Shown in pieces: positions 7,476 through 11,953 of a DNA stretch of 11,953 bases (within the stretch, counting starts at the first letter, position 1; each line of letters begins with the position of its first letter). Source of the DNA: Mageeibacillus sp. UBA3708 (GTDB taxonomy: Bacteria > Bacillota > Clostridia > Saccharofermentanales > Saccharofermentanaceae); assembly GCA_002371375.1 (NCBI GenBank), contig DFIB01000168.1, positions 1 through 11,953 of the forward strand. Reading direction: 5' to 3'. Below the pieces are notes generated by a model. It saw only the letters and a list, made by a program, of their open reading frames with translations, ran no database searches and was not told the DNA's origin. The position numbers and the translations under genes were made by a program.

Positions 7476-8138
7476 ATGGACGGCAAAAAAGGCATTATCT
7501 TTGACATGGACGGTACGGTCTGGGATTCTTCAGGCAATGTTGCAAGATCGTGGACCGTCAAGGTTCATGAGGCGGGATATACGGATAAGACCGTGACGCG
7601 CGAAGATATTCAGAGTGTCATGGGCAAGCCCATGGACGTGATCGCCGATACGCTGTTCACCTACACGGTCAAAGGCCCGGAGCGCGATGCTCTGCGTTAT
7701 TCCTGCGAGAACTACGAGAACGAATACCTGAGAGAACACGGCGGAGATCTGTACGACGGTGTTCTCGAGACGTGGGCGAAGCTCAAGGATATGGGATACC
7801 ACATCTACATCGTCAGCAACTGCCAGGCAGGATACATCGAGTCCTTTCTCTACTACTTTGACATACCGTACGGAACGGCAGATGACCTTGTTGAGGACAT
7901 AGAGTGCTACGGCAACAATCTTCTGCAGAAAGACGAGAATATAAAGCTTCTGGCGGAGCGCAACGGTCTTACAAATGCCTGCTATGTGGGCGATATACAG
8001 AGTGATTACGATTCCACCGTCAAGGCGGGATTCCCGTTCATACACGCAAGGTACGGATTCGGCAGCATCAATGCGGAAGTGCCGTATATAGACTCATTTG
8101 AAGAACTGATCAAGGTCGTTCCTGAAGTTATCGGCTGA
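7476..8138 (+). CDS. HAD-family phosphatase (HAD-IA, PGP-like)
   Basis: A 220-residue cytoplasmic hydrolase predicted to remove phosphate from a small metabolite. All four HAD motifs are visible: DMDGT with nucleophile D10 and acid/base D12, S114 in IVSN, K152, and GDIQSD with D173 and D177. The helical cap inserted between motifs I and II (about 17-95) makes it a C1-cap member like phosphoglycolate phosphatase. A weak AGGG (7465-7468) sits 7 nt before the ATG. The gene lies 21 nt after the VOC gene and 22 nt before the glycerol-1-phosphate dehydrogenase gene. That neighbour makes a three-carbon phosphate ester a possible substrate, which is inference only. Confidence 0.87.
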   Translation: MDGKKGIIFDMDGTVWDSSGNVARSWTVKVHEAGYTDKTVTREDIQSVMGKPMDVIADTLFTYTVKGPERDALRYSCENYENEYLREHGGDLYDGVLETWAKLKDMGYHIYIVSNCQAGYIESFLYYFDIPYGTADDLVEDIECYGNNLLQKDENIKLLAERNGLTNACYVGDIQSDYDSTVKAGFPFIHARYGFGSINAEVPYIDSFEELIKVVPEVIG

Positions 8139-8160
8139 GCAGAAAGAGAGGTAATTCCTT

Positions 8161-9216
8161 ATGTCCAAAGACGAGATATCCATACCCGTGATCCTCAAGA
8201 TAGAACGCGGTGTCATATCGCATATCGGTGAATATCTGAAGGATGCAGGGATCATGCACGTAACAATACTGTTCGGCAACGGTCTTACGTCCATGTTCGG
8301 AGATACCGTCTTCGGTTCCTTTGATGAAGCGGGAGTTACCGTCCTTCACCATCAGGAGATGGACACGGTGGACTTCAATGATATTACGGATCTTGCGTTT
8401 GAGATACCTAACAAGACGCAGGCGGTAATAGGAATGGGCGGCGGCAAGGTGATCGATGCGGCCAAGTATATCGGCTATATCCTGAGACTGCCGTTTATAA
8501 GTGTTCCGACGAGTTCATCCTCCGACGGGTTCTCAAGTTCGTCGGCTTCGCTCACGGTAAACGGACACCGTAAATCTGTTCCCGCCAAGATGGCGTACGG
8601 CATACTGGTCGATACGGACGTGATCAAGAGCGCTCCTGTCAGATTCCTGTATTCTGGTATCGGCGATATGGTGGCAAAGATCTCATCGACATACGACTGG
8701 CAGCACGAAGAGGATATGGGGTATGACGAGGTCAATGATTTCGCGTTTATGATCGCAAAGAAGGCGGCGAATTCCTTCGTCAGGACCCCTTTCGAGGCGG
8801 TAGATGATTTTTATTTCCTTAAGGAGCTTCTCGATTCGCTGGCGTTGAGCGGGATTGCCAATGAGATCGCAGGATCCAGCGCACCTACGAGCGGGTCGGA
8901 GCACCTGATATCGCACGCGCTTGACCAGATCCTCGAACACCCTCAGCTCCACGGGATACAGGTAGGGATCGCGACATATATCATGTGCAAAATCTGCGAC
9001 CACAGGTGGCAGAGGATAGATACCGTTTTTACGAAGACGGGATTCTGGGATTATTGTTCTACGCTGGATCTCAAGGTAAAGGATTTCTGCGATGCCATCG
9101 ATCTGGCCCCTGACATCAAGCCACACAGGCACACGTACATTCATGAGGAGAATTACAGGAACCTCGCGAAAGCGCTTCTCACGGGCGATGAGAGGCTTAC
9201 AGCGATACTTCATTGA
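8161..9216 (+). CDS. sn-glycerol-1-phosphate dehydrogenase (AraM/EgsA type)
   Basis: A 351-residue cytoplasmic enzyme of the iron-containing alcohol dehydrogenase fold that interconverts dihydroxyacetone phosphate and sn-glycerol-1-phosphate with NAD(P)H. GMGGGKVIDAAKY (91-103) is the dinucleotide-binding loop and VPTSSSSDGFSSSSAS (115-130) the family signature, whose D122 corresponds to the substrate-binding aspartate of archaeal enzymes. The metal ligands appear as D169 (in GIGDMVAKIS), H248 (in TSGSEHLISH) and H264 (in LHGIQVG), all in the expected order. The length is typical. The start follows GAGAGG (8146-8151) at 9 nt. In archaea this reaction makes the ether-lipid backbone; in Bacillus, AraM feeds heptaprenylglyceryl phosphate. 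No prenyltransferase of that kind (PcrB) is in this window, so the fate of the product is unknown. Confidence 0.88.
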   Translation: MSKDEISIPVILKIERGVISHIGEYLKDAGIMHVTILFGNGLTSMFGDTVFGSFDEAGVTVLHHQEMDTVDFNDITDLAFEIPNKTQAVIGMGGGKVIDAAKYIGYILRLPFISVPTSSSSDGFSSSSASLTVNGHRKSVPAKMAYGILVDTDVIKSAPVRFLYSGIGDMVAKISSTYDWQHEEDMGYDEVNDFAFMIAKKAANSFVRTPFEAVDDFYFLKELLDSLALSGIANEIAGSSAPTSGSEHLISHALDQILEHPQLHGIQVGIATYIMCKICDHRWQRIDTVFTKTGFWDYCSTLDLKVKDFCDAIDLAPDIKPHRHTYIHEENYRNLAKALLTGDERLTAILH

Positions 9217-9234
9217 CGGAGGAGAGCAGCCGTT

Positions 9235-9756
9235 GTGATAATGGAACTTGCCCGGCCCGGAGACAGCGGAGAGATACTCGGTCTGTACAGGGAAGTCATA
9301 GATAAAGTGAACAGATCATCCGTAAAGCTGGGATGGAATACAGAAATATATCCTGACAGGTCTTTTGTGGAGGATTCCATCCGTAACGGTGAGATGTGCA
9401 TCATGAGGGACGGCGTCAGAATAATTGCGGCGGCGGTAGTAAATCATAACGTTAATCCGGAGTATGATGACATTGACTGGGAGATCAAGGAACCTTCAGA
9501 CAGGATAGCAACGATCCATGCACTTGCGGTGCTCCCGGAGATGCAGGGAAGCAAGGTGAGCTATTTATTATTGTCGGAAATAGAAGATTATTGCAGGGCG
9601 CGCGGCGATCTTGCCATCCATCTTGATGTCATAGACACCAATATACCTGCGTACAAGCTGTATATCAGAAACGGCTACCGGGAAGTGAGCTGCATCAGGA
9701 TGTTCTACGAGGTGGTGGGAACGAGGCAGTTTTGGATGATGGAACATGTTTTGTAA
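9235..9756 (+). CDS. GNAT-family acetyltransferase
   Basis: A 173-residue single-domain protein with the GNAT fold, expected to transfer an acetyl group from acetyl-CoA to an unknown amine. The ELARPGDSGEILGLYREV opening (4-21), IHALAVLPEMQGSKVSYLLL (94-113) and the end of motif B, NIPAYKLYIRNGYRE (136-150), are clear. The pyrophosphate loop reads QGSKVS instead of the usual (Q/R)GxG(I/V)G, so CoA binding may be altered. The start is uncertain: GGAGGAG (9218-9224) is 10 nt from a GTG at 9235 and 16 nt from the ATG at 9241, so GTG is preferred. It lies 18 nt after the dehydrogenase gene and 14 nt before another acetyltransferase gene, which differs strongly in sequence and so is not a recent duplicate. 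Confidence 0.8.
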   Translation: MIMELARPGDSGEILGLYREVIDKVNRSSVKLGWNTEIYPDRSFVEDSIRNGEMCIMRDGVRIIAAAVVNHNVNPEYDDIDWEIKEPSDRIATIHALAVLPEMQGSKVSYLLLSEIEDYCRARGDLAIHLDVIDTNIPAYKLYIRNGYREVSCIRMFYEVVGTRQFWMMEHVL

Positions 9757-9770
9757 AGGAGTTAAGTACA

Positions 9771-10757
9771 ATGATCAGATTTGTTGAAGGACAGGAAGCA
9801 AAGCGCAAGATAACCCGGGAGATACTTGAAGCCTTGCCTGAATGGTTCGAGGTCGAATCAAGCAGGGAACAATACATCAGAGAGTCTGCAGACGAGCCGA
9901 TGTGGGCCTTCTATGATGGTGACAGGGCAGTGGGGTTCCTCTGCCTCAAGGAGACAGGCAGGGATACGGTCGAACTTGCCGTAACCGGCGTCCTCAAGGA
10001 GTGTCACAGGAAAGGGATAGGCAGACGGCTCTTTGCCGCAGCCAGAGACTATGCGTCAAGGAAAGGATATTCGTTTATCCAGGTCAAGACGGTGCGGTAC
10101 GGAGTGTATGAAGACTATGACAGGACAAATGAGTTCTACAGGAGCCTCGGATTCAGGGAGCTCGAGGTAATCGAGGATCTCTGGGATGAGGATAATCCCT
10201 GTCAGATCTATGTAATGAGCCTTAAGAGCGCCGTAGGCACCATTGCAACAAGACACAGTTACCGCGGCGAGTTCTCCTCTGACAGTGTTCCGGAGAGCGA
10301 CCTGGAGATAATTGCAAGGGCAGGCATAGATGCCCCGTCCGGCTGCAATAAGCAGACGACTGACATGATCGTCGTAAATGATCCCGCCGTGTTAGGCGAT
10401 ATAAAGGCCGTGTTAGATCCGCCTGTGGCTCAGACGGCGCCTGCAATGATAGTTGTGCTTACCAGAAGGATCAACGCCTACCGTGACAGGTGCTTCGCAA
10501 TACAGGATTATTCCGCAGCGATCGAGAATATGCTCCTGGCGATCGTCGAACTCGGTTACCAGAGCTGCTGGTACGAGGGCCATATCACGGATGAGGACCG
10601 CATATGTGACAAGATCGCGTCCATTCTCGGCGTGCCGGATGAATATGATGTAGTATGTATACTTCCCGTGGGCAAGGCTCTGGATGACTTCCATGCCCCG
10701 AGCAAGAAGGCTTTTGCCGAGAGGGTGAGATTTAACCGGTTTGGACAGGAGGGATAA
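9771..10757 (+). CDS. GNAT acetyltransferase-nitroreductase fusion protein
   Basis: A 328-residue two-domain soluble protein. Residues 1-150 are a complete GNAT domain with the acetyl-CoA loop HRKGIGRRL (79-87) and the closing strand-helix TNEFYRSLGFRELE (119-132). Residues 155-328 are a nitroreductase-like FMN domain with the flavin phosphate-binding motif TRHSYRGEF (160-168, R161, S163 and R165), DAPSGCNKQ (187-195), a central helix AIENMLLAIVELGYQSCW (250-267) and ILPVGKA near the end (297-303). The two are joined by a few residues with no stop or frameshift, and both are near full length, so this is a real fusion. The ATG at 9771 has AAAGGAG (9755-9761) at 9 nt; an in-frame ATG at 9732 inside the previous gene is rejected. 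The combination suggests reduction and acetylation of the same or related small molecules, but the substrate is unknown. Confidence 0.85.
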   Translation: MIRFVEGQEAKRKITREILEALPEWFEVESSREQYIRESADEPMWAFYDGDRAVGFLCLKETGRDTVELAVTGVLKECHRKGIGRRLFAAARDYASRKGYSFIQVKTVRYGVYEDYDRTNEFYRSLGFRELEVIEDLWDEDNPCQIYVMSLKSAVGTIATRHSYRGEFSSDSVPESDLEIIARAGIDAPSGCNKQTTDMIVVNDPAVLGDIKAVLDPPVAQTAPAMIVVLTRRINAYRDRCFAIQDYSAAIENMLLAIVELGYQSCWYEGHITDEDRICDKIASILGVPDEYDVVCILPVGKALDDFHAPSKKAFAERVRFNRFGQEG

Positions 10758-10761
10758 GGCA

Positions 10762-11565
10762 ATGGGAATAAGTATTAACACTGTTACAAACGGCGAATTT
10801 ACAATGAGATACATCAAATTCGGGGCAGGTGCAAGAAATTTTGTGATCATTCCCGGATTGAGCGTAAAGAGTGTTCTCGGATCGGCAGATGCGATCGTAA
10901 AGCAGTATCAGCCGATGACTGATAAGTACACGGTCTGGCTTTTTGACAGGCGTGAGAATGTGCCCGAATCATACAGCGTTCATGACATGGCTTCCGATAC
11001 GGCCGAAGCGATGAAGATACTCGGTATCGCTGATGCCGATGTGTTCGGTGCATCGCAGGGGGGCATGATCGCCATGGTCATCGCTATAGAGCACCCTGAT
11101 ATTGTGCATAAGATGGTGCTCGGTTCCTCTTCGGCGAACCTGCGTGACCATAAGAGTGCCACGCTTCAGAGATGGGTAAGACTGGCACGTGAAGGCGACA
11201 AAGTAGGCCTTTGCCTGAACTTCGGTAAGGAACTGTATCCGAAGGAGTTTTTCGAGCAGTATGAGGAGGCTTTCGCCGCGCTGGGTAAGTCCGTAACAGA
11301 TGAGGAGTTGAAGAAGTTTATCATACTGGCGGAGGGTGCCGGTGACTTCTATATCGCAGATGACCTTCCGCACATCAAGTGTCCTGTTCTGGCGATCGGA
11401 GCATCGGATGACAGGGTGCTGCCGCCGGGTTCCTCGGAGGAGATAATCGCATCCATCGGAGACCGTCCTGACTGCAAGTATTATATATACGACAACTACG
11501 GGCATGCGGCGTTCGACATGGCGCCTGATTACAAGGACAGAATGATGGAGTTCCTGTGTTCCTGA
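10762..11565 (+). CDS. alpha/beta-hydrolase fold protein
   Basis: A 267-residue soluble hydrolase. The nucleophile elbow GASQG holds S98, the acid is D216 or D217 in GASDDRVLPP (213-222), and the base is H248 in NYGHAAFD (245-252). FVIIPGLS (27-34) is the oxyanion-hole strand. A small helical cap lies at about 130-200. The absence of a signal peptide places it in the cytoplasm. The substrate may be an ester, amide or thioester and is not predictable. The ATG at 10762 follows AGGAGGG (10747-10753) at 8 nt and starts 4 nt after the fusion gene ends, so translation is probably coupled; a TTG at 10741 lies upstream of that site and is rejected. It is the last gene of the plus-strand run. Confidence 0.85.
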   Translation: MGISINTVTNGEFTMRYIKFGAGARNFVIIPGLSVKSVLGSADAIVKQYQPMTDKYTVWLFDRRENVPESYSVHDMASDTAEAMKILGIADADVFGASQGGMIAMVIAIEHPDIVHKMVLGSSSANLRDHKSATLQRWVRLAREGDKVGLCLNFGKELYPKEFFEQYEEAFAALGKSVTDEELKKFIILAEGAGDFYIADDLPHIKCPVLAIGASDDRVLPPGSSEEIIASIGDRPDCKYYIYDNYGHAAFDMAPDYKDRMMEFLCS

Positions 11566-11590
11566 ACTGCCTCAGGTTCTGATCCTCAGA
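11561..11590. terminator. weak hairpins between convergent gene ends
   Basis: Two small hairpins, CCTGA/TCAGG (11561-11576, 6-nt loop) and TCTGA/TCAGA (11578-11590, 3-nt loop), span the 20-nt gap and both stop codons. Neither has a clear U tract, so termination in either direction is uncertain; transcripts may run into the opposite gene. Confidence 0.3.
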
Positions 11591-11849
11591 CTAACTCCCC
11601 GATCCCTGAAGACAGCAGAATCACTTTATCTTCACCTACTGTGAGGATTCCGCTCTCAGTGTCTGCCGTCTTTGTCGTTCCGTCCGGCAGGTCGATCTTC
11701 ACCGTGCAGCTTACCACGGCGGTCGCGAAAGGAATATGACCTGCCAGAACTGCAAGGTCTCCCTCACAGCCCCGTACAAAGAGGCGGGTCACTTCCCCTT
11801 CGAATTTATTGCCGTCCGGCGTTGATATCGTCAGTTCAAAGGTGCTCAT
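11586..11849 (-). CDS. atpC: F-type ATP synthase epsilon subunit, short form lacking the C-terminal helices
   Basis: The epsilon subunit joins the gamma stalk to the c-ring in F1Fo ATP synthase at the cytoplasmic face of the membrane. The sequence (87 residues from this ATG) matches the N-terminal beta-sandwich only: FELTISTPDG opening, VTRLFVRGCEGDLAVLAGH, and GILTVGEDKVILLSS. The usual 130-140-residue protein also has a two-helix C-terminal domain that inhibits ATP hydrolysis; it is absent here. The frame stops cleanly 20 nt before the opposite gene's end, so there is no room for the missing part without overlap. AAGGG (11863-11859) is 9 nt from this ATG; an ATG at 11855 overlapping the atpD stop as TGATG is the alternative start. 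No terminator with a U tract is seen behind it. Confidence 0.88.
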   Translation of the reverse strand: MSTFELTISTPDGNKFEGEVTRLFVRGCEGDLAVLAGHIPFATAVVSCTVKIDLPDGTTKTADTESGILTVGEDKVILLSSGIGELV

Positions 11850-11854
11850 TTGCA

Positions 11855-11953
11855 TCAGCCCTTCTGATTTGCTTTCTCGATCGCTTCCTCGATCGTTCCG
11901 ACGAACAGGAATGCAGATTCAGGCAGATCGTCATGCTTGCCCTCGATGATCTC
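11855..11953 (-). CDS. atpD: F-type ATP synthase beta subunit, C-terminal end (partial)
   Basis: The last 32 codons plus stop of the catalytic beta subunit; the rest lies beyond the right edge. The residues include [19 protein letters not shown] followed by [13 protein letters not shown], which matches the conserved C terminus (typically a G-K-(Y/H)-D-x-(L/I)-PE-x-AF-x-(M/L/F)-VG pattern). The frame is open to the window edge. The stop codon touches the first possible atpC start (TGATG), the normal atpD-atpC arrangement. Confidence 0.9.
   Translation of the reverse strand, partial: EIIEGKHDDLPESAFLFVGTIEEAIEKANQKG

Noticed and set aside
9732..9770. Upstream ATG extending the GNAT-nitroreductase fusion by 13 residues
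   Set aside because: It lies inside the preceding gene and has no ribosome binding site, while the ATG at 9771 has AAAGGAG at 9 nt.
10741..10761. TTG start for the alpha/beta hydrolase
   Set aside because: The AGGAGGG site lies downstream of it, at 10747-10753, and fits the ATG at 10762.
1..11953. CRISPR array, tRNA or rRNA genes
   Set aside because: I saw no regularly spaced repeats, cloverleaf or rRNA-like sequence by reading; a tRNAscan or CRISPR-finder run was not possible.

Overview
The window looks like chromosomal DNA of an anaerobic Firmicute (Clostridia, possibly Lachnospiraceae or a relative). This is inferred from gene style: strong AGGAGG-type ribosome binding sites, heavy use of AGG and ATA codons, a multi-PAS GGDEF/EAL protein of a kind common in that group, and a bacterial glycerol-1-phosphate dehydrogenase. 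No rRNA or other taxonomic marker is present, so the placement is tentative.

Layout. (1) 1-about 690, minus strand: the 5' part of an IS30-family insertion sequence, cut by the left window edge and visibly more AT-rich than the rest. (2) About 690-1104: a non-coding regulatory region with a 21-nt near-direct repeat pair, a perfect consensus sigma-A promoter (TTGACA, 17 nt, TATAAT), a structured leader or small RNA ending in an intrinsic terminator, and a second -10 box placed so that a transcript would start at the A of the next gene's ATG. (3) 1105-11565, plus strand: nine closely packed genes. They are a CPA2-type cation/proton antiporter, a cation diffusion facilitator overlapping it, a 1159-residue cytoplasmic PAS3-GGDEF-PAS-GGDEF*-EAL cyclic-di-GMP enzyme, a VOC/glyoxalase-fold protein, a HAD phosphatase, an sn-glycerol-1-phosphate dehydrogenase, a GNAT acetyltransferase, a GNAT-nitroreductase fusion and an alpha/beta hydrolase. 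Gaps are mostly 4-40 nt, so much of this is probably co-transcribed, with an internal promoter candidate before the cyclic-di-GMP gene. (4) 11586-11953, minus strand: the end of an F-type ATP synthase operon (atpD 3' end, then a short atpC), convergent with the hydrolase.

How it may fit together. The first two transporters probably handle monovalent cations and a divalent metal (Mn-type ligand set N-D-D-D) under control of the leader RNA. The cyclic-di-GMP protein keeps one complete GGDEF site and one complete EAL site, so it could both make and break the messenger, with three duplicated PAS-like modules as input. The downstream genes are small-molecule enzymes with no pathway that can be fixed from sequence alone; the HAD phosphatase next to the glycerol-1-phosphate dehydrogenase is the most suggestive pair. 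The best candidates for something undescribed are the leader RNA at 901-1045, the triple-repeat sensor, and the GNAT-nitroreductase fusion.
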